Shown piece after piece: positions 26,050 through 34,865 of a DNA stretch of 57,150 nt. The stretch lies in the NCBI GenBank assembly GCA_964518595.1, contig CAZFHA010000025.1:1-57150 (forward strand), in the 5' to 3' direction. The position numbers were made by a program, and so were the translations under genes. Each line of letters opens with the position of its first letter. The first letter of the stretch is position 1. Source of the DNA: CAZFHA01 sp964518595 (GTDB taxonomy: Bacteria; Bacillota; Clostridia; Saccharofermentanales; Saccharofermentanaceae). The notes below the pieces were generated by a model. The model made no database searches. It worked only from the letters and a program-made list of their open reading frames with translations, and was not told where the DNA came from.

Positions 26050-28410
26050 ATGATTGCCCGAGTACTAAAAAGAGACGGACGGAAGGCTCCTTTCAACATT
26101 GAAAAAATATCTATTGCAATTCATAAAGCTTTTGAAGCCACGGGAGAGGCCGGTGCCAAAATCGATGAATTATCCTTAGATTTGGCAGTCAGAACCGGTG
26201 AGTATTTGGAACTGCAAGGAATATCTACACCTAAAATTGAAGAAATTCAAGATATGGTCGAGCATGTTCTTATGGAGGAAGGCTGTCCCGAGACTGCCAA
26301 GGCTTATATTCTCTATCGAGCCGAACGCTCCCGGGTAAGAGAGAAAAATACTCGTCTCATGAAAACCTTAGATGATATTGTCAATAACGAAGCTAAAAAC
26401 TCCGATTTAATGCGGGAGAATGCCAACATTGATGGTGACACAGCCATGGGTTCTATGCTTAAATTCGGTTCCGAAAGTGCTAAGGCTTACTATAAGTCCT
26501 ACATGCTCAAGCCCGAGCATGCTCAGTCTCACGACGCAGGGGATATTCATATCCATGACCTTGATTTTTACTCCCTCACCATGACCTGCTGTCAGATTGA
26601 CCTGCTAAAGCTTTTTGAGGGCGGCTTTAATACTGGACATGGGCATCTACGCAAGCCTAAAGATATCCGAAGCTACTCGGCTTTGGCCTGTATCGCGATC
26701 CAATCGAATCAAAACGATATGCACGGCGGGCAATCCATTCCAAACTTTGATAATGTTATGGCAGATGGCGTCCGTTGTACCTATGTTAAGGAGTACCGTT
26801 TGGCGCTTTCCAGCGCTTTGGAACTCCTGCTGGACATCCCCTTCTCAGAAGGTGAAGCCGAAGTGAAGAAGCACCTTAGCCAACTAAAAAAGGCAGATAT
26901 TCAACCCACACTAGCAGAAGATAAAGCCTTGGACGAAGAAATTCTAAAGCATTTGGCGACAGTTTTCCCTGCTCTTCAAGAGGCGTCCCCTGAACTAAAG
27001 AATAAAGTTCAAAGCTATACAAGAAAAATAGCCTTGCAACAAACCGATCGAGCAACCTTTCAAGCCATGGAAGCACTAGTACATAACTTTAATACTTTGC
27101 ATAGTCGTGCTGGAGCTCAAGTTCCCTTCTCCTCTATTAATTATGGCACCGACACGTCCCCGGAAGCTCGGATGGTGATCCGAAATTTACTTCTGGCCAC
27201 AGAGCAAGGGTTAGGTAATGGAGAAACACCAATCTTTCCTATCCAAATTTTCCGCTGCAAGAAGGGCATTAACTTTGATCCGGGCGATCCAAACTACGAT
27301 TTGTTTGAATTGGCCTGCCGCTGCTCCGCCAAGCGCCTCTTCCCCAATTTCTCTTTTCAAGACGCCCCTTTCAACTTACAGCATTACCAACCACAGCGCC
27401 CAGAAACTGAAATAGCTTATATGGGTTGTCGCACTCGTGTAATCGCCAATATTCATGATCCGCAGCGTGAAATCACCCACGGCAGAGGTAATCTCTCCTT
27501 TTCTTCCATTAATCTGCCCCGTTTAGGTATATTGGCGGATGGAGATATCCAAACCTTTTATCAGCTTCTGGATCAACGTCTAGAATTGGTCTCTGAACAG
27601 CTTTATGAAAGACTCATGGTACAATCTCGAAAACATGTTTATAATTTCCCTTTCCTTATGGGAGAGAAGTGCTGGATTGATTCAGAAACTTTAGGCCCCC
27701 GGGACTCTATTGCCGAGGTACTAAAGCACGGCTCACTTTCCATTGGTTTTATTGGATTAGCCGAGACACTGGTGGCACTCACAGGAAATCATCACGGCCA
27801 AAGTGAAGAATCTCAGCGCCTTGGGCAGGAAATCATTGCTCATATGCGCCAGTTTTGTGATAATAAGGCCTTATCAACCAAGCTTAATTATTCGCTCTTG
27901 GCCACCCCAGCTGAGGGACTATCTGGTCGTTTTGTCCGAATGGATCGCAGCCGTTTTGGTAAGATCCCAGGCATTACAGATAAGGATTATTACACGAATA
28001 GCTTTCATATCCCTGTACATTTCAATATTTCTATTTACGACAAGATAAGACTGGAAGCACCCTATCACGCCTATACCAATGCCGGTCACATCTCTTATGT
28101 TGAATTAGACGGTGATACGGCTCTGAATTTGGAAGCCTTTAAAAAAGTTATTCGCTTTATGGGTGAGCAAGGCATCGGTTATGGTTCTATTAATCATCCT
28201 ATCGATCGAGATCCGGTCTGTGGTTATAACGGAATCATAAATGATTATTGTCCTTGTTGCGGTCGTGCCGAGTATGAAGGTGACACAGGGCTTGGCTTTG
28301 AAAGAATCCGCAGAATTACCGGCTATCTTGTAGGCACCGTCGACCGTTTCAATGATGCCAAGCGTGCCGAAGAAAAAGATCGGATCAAGCACGGCTCAAA
28401 CAATAAATAG
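26050..28410 (+). CDS. nrdD: Anaerobic ribonucleoside-triphosphate reductase (class III)
   Basis: Glycyl-radical enzyme making dNTPs under anoxia. The ATG at 26050 after AGGAGGACGAAA is preferred, giving 786 aa; an upstream in-frame extension runs through the operator. An N-terminal ATP-cone (VLKRDGRKAPFNIEKI, residues about 4-90) mediates dATP feedback. The catalytic core includes GDIHIHDLDFY and YMGCRTRVIAN. The C-terminus has VCGYNGIINDYCPCCGR metal-site cysteines and the radical site RITGYL (Gly near 758). The activase gene nrdG is not in this window. An NrdR box lies upstream and a strong terminator follows. Confidence 0.95.
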   Translation: MIARVLKRDGRKAPFNIEKISIAIHKAFEATGEAGAKIDELSLDLAVRTGEYLELQGISTPKIEEIQDMVEHVLMEEGCPETAKAYILYRAERSRVREKNTRLMKTLDDIVNNEAKNSDLMRENANIDGDTAMGSMLKFGSESAKAYYKSYMLKPEHAQSHDAGDIHIHDLDFYSLTMTCCQIDLLKLFEGGFNTGHGHLRKPKDIRSYSALACIAIQSNQNDMHGGQSIPNFDNVMADGVRCTYVKEYRLALSSALELLLDIPFSEGEAEVKKHLSQLKKADIQPTLAEDKALDEEILKHLATVFPALQEASPELKNKVQSYTRKIALQQTDRATFQAMEALVHNFNTLHSRAGAQVPFSSINYGTDTSPEARMVIRNLLLATEQGLGNGETPIFPIQIFRCKKGINFDPGDPNYDLFELACRCSAKRLFPNFSFQDAPFNLQHYQPQRPETEIAYMGCRTRVIANIHDPQREITHGRGNLSFSSINLPRLGILADGDIQTFYQLLDQRLELVSEQLYERLMVQSRKHVYNFPFLMGEKCWIDSETLGPRDSIAEVLKHGSLSIGFIGLAETLVALTGNHHGQSEESQRLGQEIIAHMRQFCDNKALSTKLNYSLLATPAEGLSGRFVRMDRSRFGKIPGITDKDYYTNSFHIPVHFNISIYDKIRLEAPYHAYTNAGHISYVELDGDTALNLEAFKKVIRFMGEQGIGYGSINHPIDRDPVCGYNGIINDYCPCCGRAEYEGDTGLGFERIRRITGYLVGTVDRFNDAKRAEEKDRIKHGSNNK

Positions 28411-28442
28411 CTCGTATTTCACTATCTTTTACAAAAAAGCAA

Positions 28443-28492
28443 CAAATGGCAGCCCATTCTTTCCGTTATGGAAGTGGGCTGCCATTTGTTTT
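28443..28492 (+). terminator. nrdD terminator
   Basis: CAAATGGCAGCCCA (28443-28456) pairs perfectly with TGGGCTGCCATTTG (28475-28488), followed by TTTT. Confidence 0.92.
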
Positions 28493-28570
28493 ATAGACAA
28501 TTTATGCTAAAATTAACAATGAATAAATAAGTAAGATTTTAGGTGCTTTAATGAAAGAGAATGGCACAGT

Positions 28571-29494
28571 ATGGCTTTAAGAATCAAAACGATCATCAAT
28601 CCTTCTTCTGGTCGCCAAACAATTCAGCACATGTTAGATGAAATTATTGGCTACTTATTGGAGGCTCAAGCAATCGAGCGTTTAGACCTTTGCTACACCC
28701 AGTCAGCCAAAGATGCCTGGAATGCGGCAGCAGAATTAAAGAAGGACGAATATGACTTTGTTTGGGGAATTGGTGGTGATGGTACCATCAACGAAATTGT
28801 AAACGGATTAATGGAAGGAGGCAGTCAAACGCCTTTAGCCATTCTTCCGGCTGGCACCGTAAATGATTTTGCCACCTTTATTGCCTTGCCGACAGATTCT
28901 TATTACTACGCCCAGATGCTAATGGAACAGCATAAGTTAGCTGTAGATGTGGGTTTAGCGGGAGAGCGCTACTTCTTAAATGTCGCTGCCGGAGGTCTGT
29001 TAACGGACATTGGTTATAAGGTTCCTGTTCAGGCTAAGACTGCCTTGGGAAGAACAGCGTATTTGTTAGAAGGTGCCAAGAGTCTGCCTGGTACAGTTTT
29101 AAGCGGCGTTAACATAAAGTGTAGTTCGAAAGAACAGACTTTTGAAGGTGAGGTATTATTATTTCTGGTCGCCAACACATCCCAGGTTGGCGGCTTTAAG
29201 AAACTTGCCCCCTCAGCGCAGGTAACTGACGGACTACTAGATGTACTAATTGTATCGAAGTTAGCACCCAATCACGTGTTACCGCTACTGGGTCAATATT
29301 TGATTAAGGACCACTTAAGCAATCAAAATATTATTTACTTCCAAACTGATTGTTTACACTTAGAGAGTTCTGCTCCTCTTCAACTAGACTTAGATGGAGA
29401 AGCCGCCGATTCTTTGCCCTTAACTGTCCGTTGTTTTCCCCAAGCATTAACGTTATTGGTCCCCAAAAGCCAAGCAGAAATGTTAGCAAGATAA
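28571..29494 (+). CDS. Diacylglycerol/lipid kinase family protein
   Basis: A 307-aa protein of the DagK/YegS/BmrU lipid-kinase fold. Signatures are IKTIINPSSGRQT at the start, the nucleotide motif WGIGGDGTINEIVNGLM, LAILPAGTVNDFATFIALP, and the C-terminal LQLDLDGEAADSLPLTVRCFP. It phosphorylates a lipid, in known members diacylglycerol or related lipids for recycling; the substrate is not predictable here. A 9-codon ORF (28551-28580) overlaps the start and the ribosome binding site for the main gene is poor, which hints at translational coupling. It is followed 13 bp later by the parvulin-like gene. Confidence 0.88.
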   Translation: MALRIKTIINPSSGRQTIQHMLDEIIGYLLEAQAIERLDLCYTQSAKDAWNAAAELKKDEYDFVWGIGGDGTINEIVNGLMEGGSQTPLAILPAGTVNDFATFIALPTDSYYYAQMLMEQHKLAVDVGLAGERYFLNVAAGGLLTDIGYKVPVQAKTALGRTAYLLEGAKSLPGTVLSGVNIKCSSKEQTFEGEVLLFLVANTSQVGGFKKLAPSAQVTDGLLDVLIVSKLAPNHVLPLLGQYLIKDHLSNQNIIYFQTDCLHLESSAPLQLDLDGEAADSLPLTVRCFPQALTLLVPKSQAEMLAR

Positions 29495-29507
29495 GAAAGG
29501 TTATGTC

Positions 29508-31187
29508 ATGAAAAAAAATCAACAGCGTCAACCCTCATCTTCGGATCTAGAGAAGAAGGATTTACAGAGAGATACTGAGCCTTTACATCTGCCCAGTGCT
29601 GATTACGAACAAGCAGCCCCTTGGGAAGATGAGGATCTGTCTGTATTAGAGCCCCTAAACGCAGATGGTGACGTGCCTTTGGCAGAAGCTGAATTTATAC
29701 CTGTAGAGCTTAACTTAGCTTCGCCTGAAGTCAGGCGCGCTAAGGGTGAAACACTCTTTGAACCCAGAGCTAAAAGTCGGCCAGGGCTAAAACCTAAGGT
29801 TATTCTAGTTAGTTTGGTACTTGTAACGCTTTTAGCCATAACTATATCTGTTCTCTATAATTTAAATCTTCAGGAGCGTGTCGCTAGCCCCATGACCCTT
29901 AAAGATCAAAGCATCTCAAACGCTGAGTTTAGCTTTGTATATCATTATGTTCTTCTGGAAAGTGGATTGGATATTTATCGTGAGGGTAGCGAGGAACTCT
30001 TAGCCGGTCCTGGTCAGAATGATTTTGCCACCTTAAGAGAATATTTTATTGATATGACGGCGCGGGAAATCCAGATTACCCAGCTCCTATATGATGACGC
30101 TATTGCTAAAGGATATAAGATTGAAGATAGTCACAGAGAAATGACCCAAGCCTATTTAGATTGGCTTTCAAAAAAAGCCGCTGAATTGGGCGTAGATCGC
30201 AAGACCTATATCAGGGGCTATTTTGGTGAATTTGTCACAGAGGAACTTCTTACAGAACTTTTGACCAAGCGCTATTTTACCGAAGCCTATAGTGAAGGCC
30301 CTAAACTTGAAGAGCTCAGAGCCAGCGACCAGCAGGCTGAAGAAGCTTACGCAAGTAATCCTTATCAATATGATCTTGTATCTTACCGTATTTTACGAAT
30401 TGTATTTGAGCAGACAGATCAGAGCTTTATTGATACAGCCCAGCTCCGAGCCCAGCAAATTATTGATGGAATTAACCATGACGAAAGCAAGTTCGAATCA
30501 GTAGCCGCCAGCTTCTTTACCGGAGAAGCCAAAGAAAGATTATCGGTGCCAAATACCACGTTAGTTTCCAATGTCCGTTACGCAGGAATCACAGATAAGG
30601 AATGGCAAAGTTGGCTCTTTTCACAAGATAGAAAACCTGGGGATAGTGTTATTTTTAATGACGAAAATGGCTTCCCCATCATCCTCTGTTTTTCCTCACG
30701 AGCAAGGCAATCTGAAAGTTTAAGAGATGTGCGACTCTTCTATCTTAATCGAGAAGATACAGAAAAAGGGGTCAAAGGAATCTCCGCCAATGATATCTTG
30801 CCAATGGCTCAAGGTATTTATGACGAGATCAAGGATGAAGCTTCACTACAAAAACTAGAAACAGCCTATGCTGACGAAATCAAGGATGAAAAGATCAAAG
30901 CGGTTCACAAAACCGACGCCTATCCGGGAATGTTTGGTCAAGCAGTAGATCAGTGGGTCTTTGATGCCGCCAGAAAGCCTGGAGACAAAACCATCATTGA
31001 AACAGAAAGCCAGGTTGTGGTGGTGTACTATGTAAATAAATCTCAAAATCCCGAGTGGTTTGATCGAGTAAATAGTTTTATCCGGATGAACAACTACCAA
31101 GCCTTTTTACTTGAGAAGGGTACAGAATATCCTTATACCCTCATACCAGAAGGCATTACCTACATTAAAGATGTTCCAGGCAAGTAA
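29508..31187 (+). CDS. Membrane-anchored SurA/PrsA-like foldase with parvulin-like domains
   Basis: A 559-aa type II membrane protein. A long acidic cytoplasmic N-terminus (about 1-95) is followed by one membrane helix (about 98-120, VILVSLVLVTLLAITISVLY). Outside comes a SurA-N-like helical region (about 125-275), then two segments with PpiC/parvulin-like features: YRILRIVFEQ...FESVAASFF...KPGDSVIF...IILCFSSRA, and VRLFYLNRED...KPGDKTIIETESQVVVVYYVN. Both look divergent, so a chaperone role is at least as likely as prolyl isomerisation. The unusually long acidic cytosolic tail is not typical of PrsA, which is a lipoprotein. It is cotranscribed with the lipid kinase. Confidence 0.7.
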   Translation: MKKNQQRQPSSSDLEKKDLQRDTEPLHLPSADYEQAAPWEDEDLSVLEPLNADGDVPLAEAEFIPVELNLASPEVRRAKGETLFEPRAKSRPGLKPKVILVSLVLVTLLAITISVLYNLNLQERVASPMTLKDQSISNAEFSFVYHYVLLESGLDIYREGSEELLAGPGQNDFATLREYFIDMTAREIQITQLLYDDAIAKGYKIEDSHREMTQAYLDWLSKKAAELGVDRKTYIRGYFGEFVTEELLTELLTKRYFTEAYSEGPKLEELRASDQQAEEAYASNPYQYDLVSYRILRIVFEQTDQSFIDTAQLRAQQIIDGINHDESKFESVAASFFTGEAKERLSVPNTTLVSNVRYAGITDKEWQSWLFSQDRKPGDSVIFNDENGFPIILCFSSRARQSESLRDVRLFYLNREDTEKGVKGISANDILPMAQGIYDEIKDEASLQKLETAYADEIKDEKIKAVHKTDAYPGMFGQAVDQWVFDAARKPGDKTIIETESQVVVVYYVNKSQNPEWFDRVNSFIRMNNYQAFLLEKGTEYPYTLIPEGITYIKDVPGK

Positions 31188-31225
31188 CTTATCTTTCTCC
31201 TCTTAAACGATAGCAAGACAAACAC

Positions 31226-31279
31226 AAAGGCTGTATTCTCTGCCCCTACCATTGGTAGTAAGACTTTGATACAGCCTTT
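31226..31279 (+). terminator. Terminator after the foldase gene
   Basis: AAAGGCTGTAT (31226-31236) pairs with ATACAGCCTTT (31269-31279). A second small stem, CTACC/GGTAG, lies in the loop. Confidence 0.75.
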
Positions 31280-31355
31280 ATTGATTGCTTATATCTATAC
31301 AAAAATTTACATTGAAATTATTCTGATTCTTCTAACACCTCAGCAGCAATTATAA

Positions 31356-31370
31356 AGGTGTCAGACACCT
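31356..31370. repeat. AGGTGTCAGACACCT palindrome (REP-like)
   Basis: A perfect 6+3+6 inverted repeat sits directly downstream of the 38-aa small gene. Similar GTCAGAC-centred palindromes are known from REP-type elements linked to Y1/RAYT transposases, but only one copy is seen here and no transposase gene. It may simply be the 3' hairpin of the small gene. Confidence 0.5.
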
Positions 31371-31371
31371 G

Positions 31372-31488
31372 TTAACCGTTGGCAAAAAGTGCCAGCACAA
31401 TCATACCAATAATTGAACTTAGCATCATTAAAGCCAGTACAATAGCAATTACTTTTACTATGAAAGAATTCTTCTTAGGTGTGGACAT
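31372..31488 (-). CDS. 38-aa single-helix membrane protein (DUF4044-like)
   Basis: A small gene missed by length cut-offs. The ATG at 31488 follows AGAGGAGATAAGAT, a strong ribosome binding site. The product starts MSTPKKNSFIVKVIAIVLAL and ends MIVLALFANG: a short basic cytoplasmic head (KK near position 5) and one long hydrophobic helix. This layout matches the tiny DUF4044-type membrane proteins of Firmicutes, whose role is unknown. It lies 90 bp downstream of htrA on the same strand, past a hairpin, and may be expressed by read-through or from its own start. Confidence 0.7.
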   Translation of the reverse strand: MSTPKKNSFIVKVIAIVLALMMLSSIIGMIVLALFANG

Positions 31489-31534
31489 ATCTTATCTCCT
31501 CTTATTTGGTTTGGTTTGTCAAATTTTCTATAGG

Positions 31535-31568
31535 AAAAGCCGATGATACCTCTTTAAGTACCATCGGC
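31535..31568 (-). terminator. Hairpin after htrA
   Basis: On the minus strand GCCGATGGTAC, an 8-nt loop and GTATCATCGGC (one wobble pair) are followed by TTTTCC. The T-tract is short, so it may be a leaky terminator that lets some transcript reach the 38-aa gene. Confidence 0.65.
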
Positions 31569-31577
31569 CATCAGGTA

Positions 31578-32930
31578 TTAGTTTGCAGCTGGTTTACTTT
31601 CCTGTAGAGTCAAATCTAATTCTAAAGTCTCACCACCACGGTAAACCGTGAAGGTCAGTTTATCGCCAACTTTAAACTGGTTCTTTACAGCATTCACATC
31701 TTCCACCGAAGTAATGTCAGTGTCATTAATCTTGGTGATAATATCTCCTACCTTGATTCCAGCCTTCTCAGCCGAACTACCTTCATTAACTTGGCGAACA
31801 TAGGCGCCAATCGGCCAACCAAATTGTTCCGATGTCATTTCATCTATAGTTTGTGCTCCGATACCAATTTCAGGACGTCCTTTGACATAACCATCATTAA
31901 TCAGATCTTCAATAATGGATTTCACATCATTAATCGGAATAGCAAAACCAAGACCCTCACCTCCGGATACCTTGGCATTGGTGACTCCCACAACTTCACC
32001 ATAGGAGTTGACCAAAGGTCCGCCAGAATTTCCAGAATTGATGGAAGCATCTGTCTGGATTAAATTGTAGGTAGATGTATCAATATTAATTTCTCGATCC
32101 AAAGCACTTATGATGCCTGCGGTCATTGTACCGGCTAACTCGCCATATGGATTTCCAATAGCCACAGCAAGCTCTCCTACTTGAAGAGCATCTGAGTCAC
32201 CTAAAACGACAAAAGGCAGATCCTTCTTGTCAATCTTTAGCACAGCAATATCCGTGCTAGGATCAGTTCCCACTAACTTAGCTTCAACAGGTTCAGCCTC
32301 ACCGGGGATATCTACCTTAATTGCTGTCGCACCACTGATTACATGATTATTTGTGACGATATATCCGTCTTTAGATACAATAAAGCCCGATCCGGTTGCT
32401 TCTGCTGGAATTTCATTCCCCTCCTCATCGACTTGTCCAAAAGGATTGTTAGAATAGGGTAATTCTGCAATAATGGATACTGTTGCAGGTCCAACTTTTT
32501 TGGCAATATCAACCGTGCTTAAGGCTTTTTTGTTGCCTGAATTGGGTAGTGTAGCAGCATCGGTAATCGTTCTAAAATCGTTATCCTGGGAAGAAGTTTC
32601 AGAAGTAGTCTCCTCTGTATCCTTATCCTTTGTTCCCTTTGTCTCTTCCTTATCTGTGGAAGATGGCGCCGGATTGGTGGATTCAGGCTCGGTAGTCTCC
32701 GTAGTTGTGGTCACATATTCCGTAGGGCGCTCTGCATTCCGGTCATAACGGAAAAACACCCACATCAAGCCCACGCCGCCAACGATAATTGCCAAGACTA
32801 CTACGGCAGCGATTACTGTTAACACCACCGCTCCTGTGCTCATAGCACCACGTTTTCTTTGCCAAAACTTTCTGGAAATTCCAGAAGTTTGAAGCTTTAG
32901 TTTTTGTTCATGTTTTGAAAAATCGTCCAT
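31578..32930 (-). CDS. htrA: HtrA/DegP-like membrane-anchored serine protease with PDZ domain
   Basis: Envelope quality-control protease of 450 aa. The N-terminal 30 residues are cytoplasmic and basic, followed by a membrane anchor (about 33-60) and a Ser/Thr/Glu-rich linker (about 70-135) as in Firmicute HtrA. The trypsin-like domain holds the catalytic triad: His196 (TNNHV), Asp227 (STDIAVLKI) and Ser302 (GNSGGPL). One PDZ domain follows (about 345-440: GAYVRQVNEGSSAEKAGIKVGDIITKIND). No two-component regulator is adjacent. Confidence 0.95.
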   Translation of the reverse strand: MDDFSKHEQKLKLQTSGISRKFWQRKRGAMSTGAVVLTVIAAVVVLAIIVGGVGLMWVFFRYDRNAERPTEYVTTTTETTEPESTNPAPSSTDKEETKGTKDKDTEETTSETSSQDNDFRTITDAATLPNSGNKKALSTVDIAKKVGPATVSIIAELPYSNNPFGQVDEEGNEIPAEATGSGFIVSKDGYIVTNNHVISGATAIKVDIPGEAEPVEAKLVGTDPSTDIAVLKIDKKDLPFVVLGDSDALQVGELAVAIGNPYGELAGTMTAGIISALDREINIDTSTYNLIQTDASINSGNSGGPLVNSYGEVVGVTNAKVSGGEGLGFAIPINDVKSIIEDLINDGYVKGRPEIGIGAQTIDEMTSEQFGWPIGAYVRQVNEGSSAEKAGIKVGDIITKINDTDITSVEDVNAVKNQFKVGDKLTFTVYRGGETLELDLTLQESKPAAN

Positions 32931-33073
32931 CTTTTTCTCCTCTCAATTTATAACGATGTTGATTTTATTCTGTAAATAGTTAACCTAGTTTTTAACTCCT
33001 ATATATGTTGTACCATAAAACCCAGTCCGGTTTTTGGGCAGGATTGTGGTAAAAATGGTCAACTTCTGCAGTT

Positions 33074-33742
33074 TTACGCTTTTCTATCTCGTAACTCCGT
33101 AAGGGAAAACCTGTCAACCTGCACCACATCCTCACCAGATTTTTCAATTCTTACTTGCCCAGAAGTAAGGTCATTAACTTTAGCATATAAGTCCTTAACT
33201 TTATCTGTGGGACTAGAAACCCAGAGTAGGGCTTCATCTGTAAAATCAACGCGATTTATAATGAAATCCCCTTGATTTAAACAGAAACGCAACCGCTCCA
33301 AATGCTTATAGCTTACCATAATTTGAAACTGTTCACAAATCCGTAGCTGACAGATTCCAGCTGCTGTAACAGCCAAGGTCGCAGCCTGACTATAGGCTCG
33401 CACCAACCCGCCAGTCCCTAACAAAGTTCCACCAAAATATCTGGTCACAACAATAATAGCATTATCAATTTGATTCTTACGCAGTACATCTAAGACAGGA
33501 ATTCCACCTGTGCCAGATGGTTCACCATCATCACTATGTCGCTGAAGCTGTGTCTGCCCCTTTAGTTGCCAAGCATAGACATGATGCCGAGCATCTGGAT
33601 ACTTTTTTTTAGCGGTTAGAAGTACCGTTTCTGCAGCATCTGCACTAGATATCGGTTCAGCCGTTGCTAAAAAAATCGATTTTTTCTCTTCATAAGAGGC
33701 TTCGCCTCTTCCAGCCAAACTAAACCAGTCCTTCTCTGTCAC
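33074..33742 (-). CDS. yigZ: YigZ/IMPACT-family protein
   Basis: A 222-aa protein of the YigZ (UPF0029/IMPACT) family, thought to bind RNA or ribosomes; eukaryotic IMPACT blocks Gcn2 activation. Signatures are EKKSIFLATAEPI, RHHVYAWQL, RHSDDGEPSGTGGIPVLDVL and IIVVTRYFGGTLLGTGGLVRAYSQA, then a C-terminal ferredoxin-like DUF1949 domain (about 140-205). Translation begins at a GTG that directly abuts the TAA of the NUDIX gene, so the two are coupled. Confidence 0.92.
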   Translation of the reverse strand: MTEKDWFSLAGRGEASYEEKKSIFLATAEPISSADAAETVLLTAKKKYPDARHHVYAWQLKGQTQLQRHSDDGEPSGTGGIPVLDVLRKNQIDNAIIVVTRYFGGTLLGTGGLVRAYSQAATLAVTAAGICQLRICEQFQIMVSYKHLERLRFCLNQGDFIINRVDFTDEALLWVSSPTDKVKDLYAKVNDLTSGQVRIEKSGEDVVQVDRFSLTELRDRKA

Positions 33743-34165
33743 TTAAACCAGCTCCCGATATTTCTGATAAGCCAGCATCAGTAGTGACTTATCTTGGCTA
33801 TAAGTAACTTTATCTAAAGCCTCTTTGACAGAAAAAAATCCCCCATCGACAAAATTCTGCGCCGTACTGGGAGCCACTTCCATGCTCTCAGCCGTCATCA
33901 CGTACCAAGCAATTTTATTACAAACCGGTGACTGACGGCTAATGGAGTAGAATTCGTAGTTTGTGCGTCCCGCCGGAGCTAAAATAGTGCCCTTAACACC
34001 GGCCTCCAACTCCACTCGAGCAGCTGCAACATCTTCAGGTTTCTCACCGGAGCGAATCACACCTTTGGGAAAGACCCATTCATATTTCTCGTTACGCAAA
34101 AGCAAAACCAGATCCTGAAAAAAAACAATTCCTCCGGCACAATTTCTGACTAACATAGCCGTCAC
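33743..34165 (-). CDS. NUDIX-fold protein with degenerate Nudix box
   Basis: A 140-aa protein. GGIVFFQDLVLLLRNEKYEWVFPKGVIRSGE has the start of a NUDIX hydrolase, with G35 and E41 in register. The rest of the box reads A49-R50-V-E52-L53-E54-A-G-V where the consensus is R-E-U-x-E-E-x-G-U, so the Arg and two metal-binding Glu are replaced. It may still bind a nucleotide or have altered chemistry. The gene is directly followed by yigZ. Confidence 0.75.
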   Translation of the reverse strand: MTAMLVRNCAGGIVFFQDLVLLLRNEKYEWVFPKGVIRSGEKPEDVAAARVELEAGVKGTILAPAGRTNYEFYSISRQSPVCNKIAWYVMTAESMEVAPSTAQNFVDGGFFSVKEALDKVTYSQDKSLLMLAYQKYRELV

Positions 34166-34217
34166 CTCTCTATCATTAGCTGCTGCTTCGACCTACAATA
34201 TTTTTTATTTTAACACG

Positions 34218-34258
34218 TAAAAAACGGGCAAACAATGCCTTAGGCATAGTTTACCCGT
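34218..34258 (-). terminator. agrB terminator
   Basis: On the minus strand ACGGGTAAACTATGCC, a 3-4-nt loop and a largely complementary arm ending CCCGT (two mismatch/wobble positions) run into TTTTTT. It ends the agr transcript. Confidence 0.85.
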
Positions 34259-34280
34259 CCTTCTGTCTGTAACATGACAA

Positions 34281-34865
34281 TTAAGCTTTAGCAGGATTCT
34301 TCCAGTTCTGAATTCTACCTGCAACCACCAAAATAGATGCCATAGTCACCGCTAGTGCCAAATAGAAAAGTATTTCTTCAGCCTGCAGCAGTAGAAACAC
34401 CACCATTAATAGCAGTTGTACGGCCAATACCAAACGAGCCCGCTTTCGGTAAGCACGGTATTCCGGGGAGCTCAAGGGCTTAGTCAAAGCCGGAACCGGT
34501 GCTAATAGCCATACCAGAACAGCCGCCCCCAAAAATAAAGCTACACTTATCTCTTTCTCAGGAAGCCAAAAGCGAAACATCAATTGACTTATTAACATAG
34601 ATCCGGCAGAAAGAAAATAGCAACGTAGACTCGTCTTCGCATGATAGCCCCCGGCATACTGTCGTAAAGGCATAAAAAAGAGTAGAAACAAGCAAGTAGG
34701 CCAGAAGACTTGTAAAAGGGCACCTAAAGTAAGTGCCGTCACTGCATTAAGCGCAGTAAGCAAAAAGAGATAGAGGCCGTACTCATAAATGGTTCGGTTC
34801 TTTTCCTCTATGGCTTCCCGACTCACTAACCAATCCGTCATACTACGACATAGTTTTTCTGTCAT
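34281..34865 (-). CDS. agrB: AgrB-family peptide-processing membrane protease
   Basis: Cuts and cyclises the AgrD precursor and helps export the autoinducer. The 194-aa protein has five to six hydrophobic segments and the catalytic pair in QYAGGYHAKTSLRCY: His75 and Cys82, seven residues apart as in Staphylococcus AgrB. The length is typical. Its ATG overlaps the agrD stop (ATGA), so the two are translationally coupled with agrD first. The terminator at 34218-34258 ends the unit. Confidence 0.92.
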   Translation of the reverse strand: MTEKLCRSMTDWLVSREAIEEKNRTIYEYGLYLFLLTALNAVTALTLGALLQVFWPTCLFLLFFMPLRQYAGGYHAKTSLRCYFLSAGSMLISQLMFRFWLPEKEISVALFLGAAVLVWLLAPVPALTKPLSSPEYRAYRKRARLVLAVQLLLMVVFLLLQAEEILFYLALAVTMASILVVAGRIQNWKNPAKA

